This document shows positions 36,375-45,705 of a stretch of DNA of 64,000 nt, in pieces. Position 1 is the first letter of the stretch. Each line of letters opens with the position of its first letter. The notes below the pieces were generated by a model. It was not told where the DNA came from. It saw only the letters and a program-made list of their open reading frames with translations, and searched no databases. The position numbers were made by a program, and so were the translations under genes. The DNA lies in NCBI RefSeq assembly GCF_001721645.1, contig NZ_CP017141.1:1178001-1242000 (forward strand), read 5' to 3'. Origin of the DNA: Pedobacter steynii. GTDB lineage: Bacteria > Bacteroidota > Bacteroidia > Sphingobacteriales > Sphingobacteriaceae.

Positions 36375-36408
36375 CATTCAAAAGCGTTAATTTTCATTCA
36401 AAAACGTT
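36375..36408. repeat. Pair of 14-bp direct repeats, operator-like
   Basis: CATTCAAAAGCGTT (36375-36388) and CATTCAAAAACGTT (36395-36408) differ at one base and start exactly 20 bp apart. They lie about 180 bp before the second DUF6266 start. A near-palindrome TTCCTGCCGGCGGGAA lies further on, around 36497-36512. Confidence 0.5.
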
Positions 36409-36584
36409 CAAACAAAACCACAACAAGCAGAGCTATAGCTAATTACAAATTATCAATTTATGTTTGTCGTGTAATAGTTCAGCGATGATTTAAATCTTCC
36501 TGCCGGCGGGAAAGGATAAAGAAAAGCAGCTTGCAAGCGAACTTACAATGAACAGATTTTTTAACAATTTAAATATTAACCGTA

Positions 36585-37226
36585 ATGGGAACATATAAAA
36601 AAGGGATCCTCGGCTCTTTCCGGGGAATTATCGGAACTGTAATAGGCAGTATCTGGAATGGGATTCACTATATGAGAAGTCTGCCCGAACCCAGCAGCAA
36701 AAGTCCATCTACAGAACAGATGAATATCCGGTTCCGTTTTAGTCTAATCGGATCCTTTGTAAAACTAATGCAGGCTCACATTGCGGAAGGTTATCAGTCG
36801 TTTACCAATGGAATGACGCCTGCCAATGCTGCGACAGGTTACCACCTTAAAAATGCGATAACAGGTATGGCTCCTGATTATCAAATTGATTTCCCTAAGG
36901 TAATACTAAGCGTAGGTAAGCTGAATAAGGCTCGTAACATCAAAGCAGTTCCCGCCGTTGGTGGTGAGATTGATTGCGACTGGGAGATGAGCAGTTTTAC
37001 CGAGTATGATGAGAAATTAGATTCAGCCACATTTGTAGTCTATAATCCGGAACGAAACATGGTTGTTTCAGCAAGGAAGGCGATAACCCGATCAGCCTTG
37101 AAATACAAAATGCTTGTTCCATTCGATTTTGTAGGAGACGAAGTTCATCTATGGATGTATTTTGTATCTCCATCCGGTAAATCAGTAAGTAACAGTAATT
37201 ATCTAGGAAAAATTACTGTATTGTAA
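36585..37226 (+). CDS. DUF6266 family protein, copy 2
   Basis: The 213-residue protein shares with copy 1 the start MGTYKKGILGSFRGIIGTVIG, the MRSLPEPS block, a central helix pair, a beta-rich C-terminal half and the end NSNYLGKITVL. The two copies are clearly diverged, not a recent duplication. Function is unknown. A terminator follows it directly, and then a holin-like and a CHAP gene on the same strand. Copy 2 is preceded by direct repeats that may be an operator. Confidence 0.75.
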   Translation: MGTYKKGILGSFRGIIGTVIGSIWNGIHYMRSLPEPSSKSPSTEQMNIRFRFSLIGSFVKLMQAHIAEGYQSFTNGMTPANAATGYHLKNAITGMAPDYQIDFPKVILSVGKLNKARNIKAVPAVGGEIDCDWEMSSFTEYDEKLDSATFVVYNPERNMVVSARKAITRSALKYKMLVPFDFVGDEVHLWMYFVSPSGKSVSNSNYLGKITVL

Positions 37227-37234
37227 TTCCAGAG

Positions 37235-37261
37235 AACCCCTGCAAATTAAGCAGGGGTTTT
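37235..37261 (+). terminator. Terminator or attenuator after DUF6266 copy 2
   Basis: AACCCCTGC pairs perfectly with GCAGGGGTT around a 7-nt loop. Only four T follow the hairpin before CAATT, so read-through into the next two genes is likely. Confidence 0.7.
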
Positions 37262-37279
37262 CAATTCACCTTAAAATTT

Positions 37280-37651
37280 ATGACGATGTATTATTTTAAA
37301 GAACAAGAAAAGTCTCTTTTAAAAAACAAAGAGCCTTGGTTAATATTTAGCAGTATGATACTGTTATGGTTTATGGTTCCTCGTTGGATTCGGAATATAG
37401 ATGAGACTTCGGGCAGTATAGACCAAAGTATCTGGCTCCTGATCTTACTAAGCTTCATTTGCTTTCTGGTTGTTATCACGATCTCCTGGTGGCTCTTGCA
37501 CCATTTCTGGATGTCTATCGGCCTTCCAAAATTAACCTCAATGGTTTCACAATTTAAAACGCTCGAATTATGGCAGCAATTAGGATTTTATTTAGCTTCG
37601 TTTGCCTTGCTTTTATTAGCAGCTTTGATGAGCCTAACAGCGATCTGTTAA
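37280..37651 (+). CDS. Small three-helix membrane protein, holin-like
   Basis: The 123-residue protein has three hydrophobic segments (about residues 20-36, 50-73 and 100-122), with a charged N-terminus and an amphipathic link (LTSMVSQFKTLELWQQL). No family is recognised. It overlaps the CHAP hydrolase gene by 82 nt in another frame. Size, topology and pairing with a peptidoglycan hydrolase are what a holin would show, but phage structural genes are absent. An alternative ATG two codons later is possible. Confidence 0.55.
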   Translation: MTMYYFKEQEKSLLKNKEPWLIFSSMILLWFMVPRWIRNIDETSGSIDQSIWLLILLSFICFLVVITISWWLLHHFWMSIGLPKLTSMVSQFKTLELWQQLGFYLASFALLLLAALMSLTAIC

Positions 37652-38136
37652 ACAGGAAAAAACTGATTACGATAGCAGAAAGTCAACTTGGTGTAAGAGA
37701 AAAAACAGGCAACAATGATGGTCTTCAGGTAGAGGAATACCTGAAAACTGTAAACCTAAAAAAGGGTAATCCATATTGTGCGGCTTTTATATCCTGGGTA
37801 TTTTATAAAGCAGGTTTTGATCAGCCAAGAACGGGCTGGTCGCCTGCTCTGTTCCAAAACTCACATCTAATTATGGCATCATCTAAAGAAGCATACCTTC
37901 CTGGAAATTTAATTGGCATTTATTTTCCTTCTCTAAAAAGGATTGCTCACGTAGGCATCATCGCTTACCGAAAGAACAATTGGATCATCAGCATTGAGGC
38001 AAATACTAATGTTGAGGGTAGCAGAGAGGGAGATGGCGTTTATCGGAGACGAAGGCCCATTAGAACGATCTCCAGGTACTCGGATTGGATTAATAATTGG
38101 TCTTTAAAAAGGAAGGGAGGTGCATCATGGAAATGA
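37570..38136 (+). CDS. CHAP-domain peptidoglycan hydrolase
   Basis: The 188-residue product begins with a short hydrophobic segment (IRILFSFVCLAFISSF) that could be a signal or anchor. The body shows the CHAP/NlpC-P60 triad: Cys70 in NPYCAAFISWVFYKAG, His127 in RIAHVGII, and Glu143 in SIEANTN. Such enzymes cut amide bonds in peptidoglycan stems or cross-bridges. It starts inside the preceding membrane-protein gene; no later ATG would keep the domain intact. A holin-endolysin pair or a cell-wall remodelling module is the likely context. Confidence 0.75.
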   Translation: MAAIRILFSFVCLAFISSFDEPNSDLLNRKKLITIAESQLGVREKTGNNDGLQVEEYLKTVNLKKGNPYCAAFISWVFYKAGFDQPRTGWSPALFQNSHLIMASSKEAYLPGNLIGIYFPSLKRIAHVGIIAYRKNNWIISIEANTNVEGSREGDGVYRRRRPIRTISRYSDWINNWSLKRKGGASWK

Positions 38137-38246
38137 TCATTGTAAAACGCCTCTTTCTACTTCATTGCTCTTTAATCGTTTTCGATTACACTGACTACTA
38201 CTTTATCTATAAAAACAAAAAAGAAGAAACCTCCTGAATAGAAAGA

Positions 38247-38286
38247 GCACAATATTAAAGAACTCATAATTTCTTTAATATTGCGC
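38247..38286. terminator. Bidirectional hairpin between convergent genes
   Basis: GCACAATATTAAAGAA and TTCTTTAATATTGCGC pair over 16 bases with one mismatch around an 8-nt loop. It lies between the CHAP gene (plus) and the RHS operon end (minus). Confidence 0.7.
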
Positions 38287-38341
38287 TTTATCAACGTGAC
38301 GAAAGAAAGCAAACTTATTCGATCAGATAAGATTATAATAA

Positions 38342-38848
38342 TTACTTATTTTTTCCTCTTACCAATCCTTTTCTTAAAAACACATATAAAATCACAAGAA
38401 ATACGGCAATGAAATTTATTCCAATAGTAAATCCGTCATTAGACTTAAAATTAAACACCCCTTCAAATATAAAGGTAGAGAAAAATGTGTTGAAGATCGT
38501 TTTGTTAGTATTGTGGTTAAGATGAAAAAACACACCCCATTCAAAGCCCTGCACGTATCTGTAGTTAAAACCGTCCACCAGTATTGAAAGGCTCTGTAGA
38601 ACAGAGATTATTATATTAAAATTAGCTTTTCTTTCTGTCAACGAGTCAGGATTTCTTATTAAGGGAAGATTAACTCCAATTGTCGTCAGTATCAAACAAG
38701 CAGAAACAATTAAAAGTATAGCTATTAGAAAATCTATTGACCCTTTTAAAACCACATGTCCAACAAGCCAAAGACTAATTAATGCTGATAAAGTTAAAAA
38801 TATTGAACTCGTTGATATTAATATGTTTTTAATTTTATAATCTTCCAT
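38342..38848 (-). CDS. Four-helix membrane protein, candidate immunity protein for the RHS toxin
   Basis: The 168-residue protein has four hydrophobic segments (about residues 8-30, 38-62, 80-95 with a loop, and 142-162). I recognise no family. Its start overlaps the end of the RHS gene by 14 nt, the usual position of the immunity gene in polymorphic toxin loci. If so, its membrane location suggests that the toxin acts at the membrane. Function is inferred only from position. Confidence 0.55.
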   Translation of the reverse strand: MEDYKIKNILISTSSIFLTLSALISLWLVGHVVLKGSIDFLIAILLIVSACLILTTIGVNLPLIRNPDSLTERKANFNIIISVLQSLSILVDGFNYRYVQGFEWGVFFHLNHNTNKTIFNTFFSTFIFEGVFNFKSNDGFTIGINFIAVFLVILYVFLRKGLVRGKNK

Positions 38849-41800
38849 TTCTATCCGTTCTATCTGGTTTTTTTATTTTTTCAACTTTAGTATCTATATA
38901 CTCCTTAACCTGAGCCGCAGCATCCTTTACGAGATTTAAAGTTTCAATTGGATCAAAGGTAAGATTTATTGACCCTATATCAATGGAAGTTGGATCAGGT
39001 ATTATAGTGGTAGGCGCCACCTCAGTGCTAGTCTCAAACTTTGTTTTTCCATCACTGCCGGAAAACATCGTTAATGTTCCAGATGCCTCACCTATTTTGT
39101 CCACAGTAACCCCTGCCTTTGCAGATACTGTTGGGCCTTTGTCCGTATTCAGAGCAAAACGTACTTCGCCATCAATGCTGGCTCGTCCTTTTTTTGTCCC
39201 AGCACTTACAGTGCCTGCTATACTCATCGCATCTTTGCCTGTTGTTTTTCTTGCTATTGGTTTCATATCCTTAGCTGTATTCGCAACGCTCTTAAAAGTG
39301 TTTTGTATAGAGGCTTTTGCCACTGCATATAAATTATACAGTGAATTAGGCCATGGCCACATCCCATCAGGATCAATAAATCTAATAGCGTTATTAAATC
39401 CATAAACATATGGAGACCACCGTCTTCCTTTCTCTGCCAAGGGGTCAACGACATTCCACCGACCTATTACAGGATCATAGAACCTTGCCCCGTAGTCGTA
39501 CATCTTCTCCTGATCCTGCTTCTCTTTTCCATTGTATTGATACTTATTCTCTGTTCCTGAAAGTGTTCCTTGTATATCTAGTCCAAATGGATAATAATCC
39601 GTCTCCTGAATCTTTCTGGCTACTCCCGCATTAAAATCAAAGTACAATCTACCATTTCCCAAATGGTCTTCCAGTGTATATTCGTAACTGTAGTTTGTCG
39701 CACTGCTTCTCACTACTCTCCCTTCAGCAGTCTGAAGGTATTTCAAGACCCCTTGCTCATATTGGATACCACTAATATATTCATTTAATATAGTAGCACC
39801 AACCGCTTTACTCAATTTTACTCCCGTTGCATCATAAGTATAGGTAATTAAATTGCTTCCCACGGTCATCGTTACCGGAAAGTTCAGGTAATTATAAGTA
39901 ATTGCAGTAATATTATTTGCTGTACTGATTGCATTTGTCCTAGAGACCATATTGCCATTGGCATCGTATGCATAGGTAGTGGTTCCCGGAAGCTGAAAAA
40001 CTGCGGAGGAGTTTTGGCTGGTATCCGCTACAGAGGCTAACCTGTTTCCCGTATAAGTGTATTTCAATTGGTCAGTCAAAGTATTCACATTATAACGCTG
40101 CAAGCCCTGAATGTTACCCATCACATCGTAAGTAATTGATTTTTCATGATTGAAACCACTACTCAATCCCGAGTTCAATCTATTCAATCCATCATAGGTG
40201 TAATTATAGAACTTCCCTGTACCCCATTCCTGGCGACTGATATTCCCATTATATTGAGAAGTAACCCCTGAGATCACCTCGTCATATTTTAGGTTCTGGC
40301 TAAACAACGGAGCATTCTGGCTGGACAACCAGCCTCTAGGGTTATAAGTATAGGATATAGTCTGAGCGAAGACCGGTGTAACCAGATTTGTACTATGTAA
40401 ATTTTTACTTGTTAACTGCCCAACTTCATTATAATTATTCCTGCTTAATAGGATTTCCGCATTGGTCGTCGCCGCATTATCTCCGGTTTTCTGATACGTA
40501 TCCTTTGCTCTCCCCATATGGTCATAGCTGAAACGATTCGCCACATAAAGCTGTTCTACTCCGTTGACATAATGCTTACGGGTACTGGTAGCCAGCTCAC
40601 CGGAAAACAGATAAGTGTTGGTGATATCGTCATAATTATTAACCGTAAGTGCAGCGCCTTTATAATGTTGCTGGATAGTTCGCACAACCTGGGCTTTATC
40701 ATCATAATAATTTACCCTCCATAACATGTTACCAGTACCCAATACATTTACCTTACTAGCCGTTAGTAGAGTCTTAGTCTTGGTGCTATAACTTGATGAA
40801 AGATTATACGGAGCAGCTGTTAAGCCATAAATATTATAATCATCATAATAATTGACCGTAAGGGTCGTGGAAATACCCGTTTGGGGCCAACTCACACTGG
40901 TATAGCCATGAGGTGCGGCAGTAACCAGTTTCCCTTCCCACAAAGGGGTTTGAGTTGGAGCATTAAGCACAGTTTGTAAAGCATCCCGGTAAAAAGTATT
41001 CGCAGTACTTGAAGGGTGCACGTAAATTCCCGTGAGAATCGCCCTTCCAAAACCATCATATTTAGTAACCGTCCATTCCTGAGGGGCCTTTGCTCTTTGC
41101 AAGGCGTCCTGAGTTCCCACCAATTGGTCTATCTTATTATACAATAAATACTCCCAACCCTTACCAGGCAGTTTCTTTTCAATCAACCTTTTTCTTCCAT
41201 CGTAGCGATAAGCATAGATAAACTGATTAAAAGGAACATCAGTTATTGCTTCGGTAAATGCACTTACGGTTACCGCAGGTGGAATTACATAACGCAAATC
41301 CCCTAGGTCATCATATACATAATAAGTAGAAAGAGAAACCGTTTCTGTTTCCCAAACTCTTTTCAGTACCACTTGTCCTTCAAAATCCTTAAATTCTTCA
41401 ACCGTACCAACTTTTCCACTCACCCAATTCTCATCTTTACTAGTAGTCTTATAGAGTTTTCCGGGTAAATAAGCAGCCACTGTACTAGCCCCCCCTGTTG
41501 CGGTCACCGTCCATAGCTTTACTTCACTGGTAAGGTTGTTCCCATAGTTCGTCACCGAAGTTCTTCCTCCTGCGGACGTTCTGGCCGCTGCAGGTTGCCA
41601 TACTACTCCCGGAGCACCTTGTTCCAAAACCCGGTTTAAAGGCGAAGCCTCGAACACGATTTTTGATACAGCAGTGTTATTAGGAATTGTAGTTACCCCT
41701 GGAGCAACCCACCCTGAAGTCGTACCTGGGGTTGTATAAAATGAATTCTGTTCGGTAAGTCCCGTTGGTTTATAACTTCCGTTACTTTGAGCTACCCCTG

Positions 41801-42134
41801 CAGCATAAGGTAGGTATTTTTTGTCTTCACGACCAAAGGCATCATAAGAAACCGGGGTCACCAAATCTCTAGTGGTTGGGCTACCCTTCCATTGTACCGT
41901 TTGTAAAGCTCTGCCCAGACCATCAATATATTGGATGGTTCGGTTTACTTCAGCAACCGGTAATCCGGTCAGTTGAGTCTCTGTAGTCTTTCCTGCCACC
42001 CGGACTTTACTCTCTATTACATAATTTTGATTGGTACTGGGCGTTTGTCCTAATACCGGTTTCACCAGAAGCACTAGAATTGAACCAAGGAGAATCTGAA
42101 CAACAGAAATCTGGAGTTTAAATATATTTTTCAT
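38835..42134 (-). CDS. RHS/YD-repeat polymorphic toxin with variable C-terminus
   Basis: The 1099-residue exported protein has a hydrophobic signal region, many YD-type repeats (RVNYYDDKAQVVRTI, ISYTYNPRGWLSSQ, TTYAYDANGNMVSRT, ITYTYDATGVKLSKAV) and the RHS core end (YYPFGLDIQG, YNGKEKQDQEKMYDYGARFYDPVIGRWNVVDPLAEK, FIDPDGMWPW). After DPDGM a unique tail of about 174 residues (926-1099) begins, with low-complexity beta-like sequence and a helical end (IETLNLVKDAAAQVKEYIDTKVEKIKKP). By analogy with other RHS proteins this tail is the toxin and the shell encloses it. The tail shows no nuclease motif I can see. Confidence 0.85.
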   Translation of the reverse strand: MKNIFKLQISVVQILLGSILVLLVKPVLGQTPSTNQNYVIESKVRVAGKTTETQLTGLPVAEVNRTIQYIDGLGRALQTVQWKGSPTTRDLVTPVSYDAFGREDKKYLPYAAGVAQSNGSYKPTGLTEQNSFYTTPGTTSGWVAPGVTTIPNNTAVSKIVFEASPLNRVLEQGAPGVVWQPAAARTSAGGRTSVTNYGNNLTSEVKLWTVTATGGASTVAAYLPGKLYKTTSKDENWVSGKVGTVEEFKDFEGQVVLKRVWETETVSLSTYYVYDDLGDLRYVIPPAVTVSAFTEAITDVPFNQFIYAYRYDGRKRLIEKKLPGKGWEYLLYNKIDQLVGTQDALQRAKAPQEWTVTKYDGFGRAILTGIYVHPSSTANTFYRDALQTVLNAPTQTPLWEGKLVTAAPHGYTSVSWPQTGISTTLTVNYYDDYNIYGLTAAPYNLSSSYSTKTKTLLTASKVNVLGTGNMLWRVNYYDDKAQVVRTIQQHYKGAALTVNNYDDITNTYLFSGELATSTRKHYVNGVEQLYVANRFSYDHMGRAKDTYQKTGDNAATTNAEILLSRNNYNEVGQLTSKNLHSTNLVTPVFAQTISYTYNPRGWLSSQNAPLFSQNLKYDEVISGVTSQYNGNISRQEWGTGKFYNYTYDGLNRLNSGLSSGFNHEKSITYDVMGNIQGLQRYNVNTLTDQLKYTYTGNRLASVADTSQNSSAVFQLPGTTTYAYDANGNMVSRTNAISTANNITAITYNYLNFPVTMTVGSNLITYTYDATGVKLSKAVGATILNEYISGIQYEQGVLKYLQTAEGRVVRSSATNYSYEYTLEDHLGNGRLYFDFNAGVARKIQETDYYPFGLDIQGTLSGTENKYQYNGKEKQDQEKMYDYGARFYDPVIGRWNVVDPLAEKGRRWSPYVYGFNNAIRFIDPDGMWPWPNSLYNLYAVAKASIQNTFKSVANTAKDMKPIARKTTGKDAMSIAGTVSAGTKKGRASIDGEVRFALNTDKGPTVSAKAGVTVDKIGEASGTLTMFSGSDGKTKFETSTEVAPTTIIPDPTSIDIGSINLTFDPIETLNLVKDAAAQVKEYIDTKVEKIKKPDRTDRNGRL

Positions 42135-42146
42135 TAATGAGGGCGC

Positions 42147-45100
42147 TTAAGGTTTATAATAATATTCGTAGTTCTTAATGATATGCTGGTTGTGATCCTT
42201 AATCGTCTTCAAACGCTGAAAGCTGTCGTATTCATAATAAGTAACCATTCCTTTGGCATCCGTCTGACTAATCAATCCTTTTAAAGGGTCGTATACAAAT
42301 GTACTGATATGGGCCGCAGGTACAGTGGTCTTTAATGGAGCTAGGAAATTATCAATCGCGGTTTTATCAGGGGCTACAAGGTTAGCGAAATTGTCAATCG
42401 CAGCAACAGTAAGCGCAGTCTCTATCTGGGTCTGATCCGCTCCCTTGATCTCAGCTATAGGGAATTGATGGTTATAGCTCCACAGGTAACCAATTTTAGT
42501 CCCTTCTTCCACAGACACATTCAATATATTCCCTTTGGCATTATACTTATTAAACTTGATTCGTGTTTCGTTACTATTGAGTACAGGGTTAAAAGTAGCA
42601 ATACTCTGAGCAGCAAAAATATTGGGATAGGGTTGATAATAATTGGTGCGTTTAAGATCGGTTACCACCGCTACGTTAAGTTCTTTTTCTTCTACAACAG
42701 GAGCAATTTTATTCTTGGCAATCATAGCTGCGTATACCCCTGTTGGATCTTGTGCGGAACTAACCATTTCATGAGGATAAAGCAGTTTTTTTATGATCTT
42801 CTTTCCATCACTACTGTTATTATTAGTTTCTGTAAGTTGTAAATGGGCAGGATTTTGGTAAAGATTAGCCGTGACTATTGTTGCCGGATTAATACCTTGT
42901 GTATCGTAAGTAACCACCTTAGTCGAATCATTATAATTCCAGTAACTATTAACGTCATAAGTTGCGAGGTCATAAGGCGCTTCACCGCCCGCACTGACAT
43001 CATAGTTTTTCTCTCCTTGATAGGCAACATAGGTTTCACTTAAAATCTTTTTATAAGTCATAAATGTTTCCTTAAGTTTAAGCGGCTGAGGACTACCAGA
43101 CTTATAAACTAGCTGATACCTCTCTAAAACTGAGGGAAGGCCTGAAATATCATACGGCTTAAATGGAACGTCACCTCCTCGTACAATCCTGGAAGGCCTC
43201 TCTTTATTGATCTCATATTGATAATAAGTAGCCCCATTACTGAAATCTGTACCATCACTCACGGTAACATCGGTGTATAACAGATGATTTCCATCATTAG
43301 AAAACAAAGAAACATCTCCATTAGAACTTGCCTGGTGATAGGCACAAAACATCGAAACAGCATTGCTTGGATCAGTTACCCGCATTTCAAGCATTGAAAA
43401 ATAATTATTTTGTGGTTTTAATAGAACACCGGACGACACCGCTGGCTGTAAATATTTGTTGTAATAATATGATTTCACATTATTTACATTTGAAACAGGA
43501 TCATAGGTCAGAACCTGGTTAACCCTCGCCCCTCCCGAGACCTTAACACTGGAAGAAGCAGGAATAATGTTTGTTCCATAAGTCCCATCAATATAGGCGT
43601 TACCAAGTGACGCCTGACCATCCGCCATCAAAGTAGCCTCATAATTGCCAGGGCTTAATGCTATCGAATCCCTATACATTTCATCCAGAAGAAGTCTCTT
43701 TTCAAATTTGATTGCCATGCTCGGCAATTGTTTTATGGTTAAGGTTACTGTTTGATGTATCCGATCATCAACTCCAACACCTGAATAGGATGAATACAAT
43801 CCAATAATTAACTTTCCGTCAGAGGGGAAAGTTTTCGTTACAATTCCAGACGTCTTTATTCCTGTTCCTGTTACTTCTAAATCTACACTGAAGGGTTTTG
43901 GTACAGTGTGCTCGGATATATATTCCTGAATTGTATTAGCCTCATATATGAGACTATCTGTGCCTCCTGTTGGGTAAATAACTTTACTCAGCATCCCATA
44001 GCGAGCATAATTGCCATCGCATTCTCTATCGGCAGGTGTATAGGAAAATATTCCCCCCATAGGAGGACGAGGCAAAAAACCCGAATTACTTTTACCATTA
44101 AAAAATCCAAAGTGGTCCTGTGCATAGGAGAGTCTAGGAGGCAGCACATTTGCATTATAATAATGGAACTCATGTTTTCTTGACGTCGTCAATCCCTCAG
44201 ACCATTCAGTTAAGCCCATCAGATAGGGCCTGTAATTACACTGTACATTGCTATATGCACCGCTATAACTTAAGTCACTTAATATCTCATTATAATTGAA
44301 ATTAAAAGTTTTCGAAAACGGCTTCCCAACCAATCCGTATTCAATTTTACTAATGAGTTTATCTCCCTCAACATCTGTACGGCTGATATAAGTAAACTGA
44401 GCCTGTGCTCCTTTTGAGGTCACTATTTTATCTAAAATCACGCCTGTATTTAGTATTGTGGTTACACAATTCGATTGAGACCCCGGAGGCGCATAAATAG
44501 TAGTCCCATTTGTCGGATTAATAATGAATGCCATTCTAGTTTCAGGAGTTGGTTCTACTCTTGTCTGGGATGCAGAAGCATAATAGGTTAATTGCACAGG
44601 AAGATAACTCAATACAATATTATCACCGTTAAGGTCTTCTATTTTATTGAGGTACCATGCATTCTCTACGCCCAAATCATAAGTTTTTCCACAACCTTGC
44701 CCCGAATTCTGAGTTCTGGATTTCTCTGTTGCTGTACTTCCTCCAAAATAGTAGGAGATTCCATTTGGATCGATAACTTTTATCGTCCACGCAGTGCCCA
44801 ATAATCCGTTAAAATTGGTCTGGATCTTAAGGTTAGATGCACTCAAAAATACAACTTTGGTTTTATCGTCAGGTTTCAAAATAAACTTGCCTGAATATCC
44901 ATTAAAATTGAAACTAAAAACATCTGGTTGTGTATCGTACTTATCTTTATTCAACGTTGCTCTATCCAGAAAGCTAATTACTTCGGGAGTATTTAACGTG
45001 ACATCTTCAGGCACCGGTGCAGTGAGTGCTGTTTCATCGCGATCTCCATACACGGTACGATTTATTACTCCTCCGGCATCCAGTACCCAGCCCATGCCAG

Positions 45101-45380
45101 ATCTTGAGGCAATCTGATCTACCTTTATTCCACCTGAATTATAAGCAACTGAAAGATTTACTTTTAGTGCTCCCGATGCAATATTAAGAAGTGGAATATT
45201 ATAATTCACACTACCTGTTGAATGATTTATAGGGATATTACCATACTTACCCAATTCAGCCGCATTAGGAGCAGGGGGCAATAATACGGGTAATTGTAGG
45301 TTTGTGGTTTGTTGAGCCTTAATTTGAGTTGTACCCAACAACAGAGCGAGTAGCAAGAGTCGTTTTACTTTTATATTCAT
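42147..45380 (-). CDS. RHS-family partner protein, N-terminal shell subunit
   Basis: The 1077-residue protein has a signal peptide (cleavage after IKAQ) and an N-terminal region like the SpvB/TcdB-type start of RHS shells: YNIPLLNIASGALKVNLSVAYNSGGIKVDQIASRSGMGWVLDAGG. It closes with YD units (HISTFVYDPLKGLISQTDAKGMVTYYEYDSFQRLKTIKDH). It ends without a toxin tail and the next RHS gene starts 12 nt later, so the two chains probably form one shell. No T6SS or T9SS export signal (no CTD) was recognised in either gene. Confidence 0.8.
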   Translation of the reverse strand: MNIKVKRLLLLALLLGTTQIKAQQTTNLQLPVLLPPAPNAAELGKYGNIPINHSTGSVNYNIPLLNIASGALKVNLSVAYNSGGIKVDQIASRSGMGWVLDAGGVINRTVYGDRDETALTAPVPEDVTLNTPEVISFLDRATLNKDKYDTQPDVFSFNFNGYSGKFILKPDDKTKVVFLSASNLKIQTNFNGLLGTAWTIKVIDPNGISYYFGGSTATEKSRTQNSGQGCGKTYDLGVENAWYLNKIEDLNGDNIVLSYLPVQLTYYASASQTRVEPTPETRMAFIINPTNGTTIYAPPGSQSNCVTTILNTGVILDKIVTSKGAQAQFTYISRTDVEGDKLISKIEYGLVGKPFSKTFNFNYNEILSDLSYSGAYSNVQCNYRPYLMGLTEWSEGLTTSRKHEFHYYNANVLPPRLSYAQDHFGFFNGKSNSGFLPRPPMGGIFSYTPADRECDGNYARYGMLSKVIYPTGGTDSLIYEANTIQEYISEHTVPKPFSVDLEVTGTGIKTSGIVTKTFPSDGKLIIGLYSSYSGVGVDDRIHQTVTLTIKQLPSMAIKFEKRLLLDEMYRDSIALSPGNYEATLMADGQASLGNAYIDGTYGTNIIPASSSVKVSGGARVNQVLTYDPVSNVNNVKSYYYNKYLQPAVSSGVLLKPQNNYFSMLEMRVTDPSNAVSMFCAYHQASSNGDVSLFSNDGNHLLYTDVTVSDGTDFSNGATYYQYEINKERPSRIVRGGDVPFKPYDISGLPSVLERYQLVYKSGSPQPLKLKETFMTYKKILSETYVAYQGEKNYDVSAGGEAPYDLATYDVNSYWNYNDSTKVVTYDTQGINPATIVTANLYQNPAHLQLTETNNNSSDGKKIIKKLLYPHEMVSSAQDPTGVYAAMIAKNKIAPVVEEKELNVAVVTDLKRTNYYQPYPNIFAAQSIATFNPVLNSNETRIKFNKYNAKGNILNVSVEEGTKIGYLWSYNHQFPIAEIKGADQTQIETALTVAAIDNFANLVAPDKTAIDNFLAPLKTTVPAAHISTFVYDPLKGLISQTDAKGMVTYYEYDSFQRLKTIKDHNQHIIKNYEYYYKP

Positions 45381-45622
45381 TTTATTTTACAATTCTCTTA
45401 ATTGTAACACACCCTTCAACAATAAAAGTATTCCTGCTTGAAGCATCTATTTTATTATCCCAGAAAATCGATATGTTATCCCAAAAATCTGACGCGATAA
45501 TCGACATAATTTATTGATTTTACAACTGTGTAAATACACAGAAATATAAAGCACACCAATGACTGTTAGTGACCCATACATTCGCATTCGAAGCCGCTCT
45601 AAGCTATTCAGAAAGAACACTA
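45381..45622. other. Intergenic region upstream of the RHS operon
   Basis: There is no gene. Two direct copies of TTATCCCA(G)AAAATC lie at 45455-45469 and 45476-45489, starting 21 bp apart, about 75-110 nt before the RHS start. The remainder is AT-rich. Confidence 0.45.
45455..45489. repeat. Direct repeat pair before the RHS operon, operator-like
   Basis: TTATCCCAGAAAATC and TTATCCCAAAAATC are repeated 21 bp apart (two helical turns), differing by one base and one gap. Position suggests a regulator site for the minus-strand RHS operon. Confidence 0.45.
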
Positions 45623-45661
45623 TAAAACAAGACCAGCCTTCTAATAGAAGGCTGGTCTTGT
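45623..45661 (-). terminator. Terminator of the second SusC/D operon
   Basis: ACAAGACCAGCCTTCT / AGAAGGCTGGTCTTGT forms a long perfect stem with a minimal loop, followed on the minus strand by TTTTATAG. It lies 45 nt after the SusD stop. Confidence 0.8.
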
Positions 45662-45705
45662 CGTCCCTTTTAACAACAGGGATTCGATCTTATAATCTTT
45701 TTAGC

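Noticed and set aside
34714..37226. Prophage or integrative element around the excisionase-like gene
   Set aside because: No integrase, terminase, portal or tail gene is present; HTH_17 proteins also occur alone.
38342..45380. RHS genes as part of a T6SS
   Set aside because: No VgrG, PAAR or sheath genes are present in the window; only signal peptides are seen.
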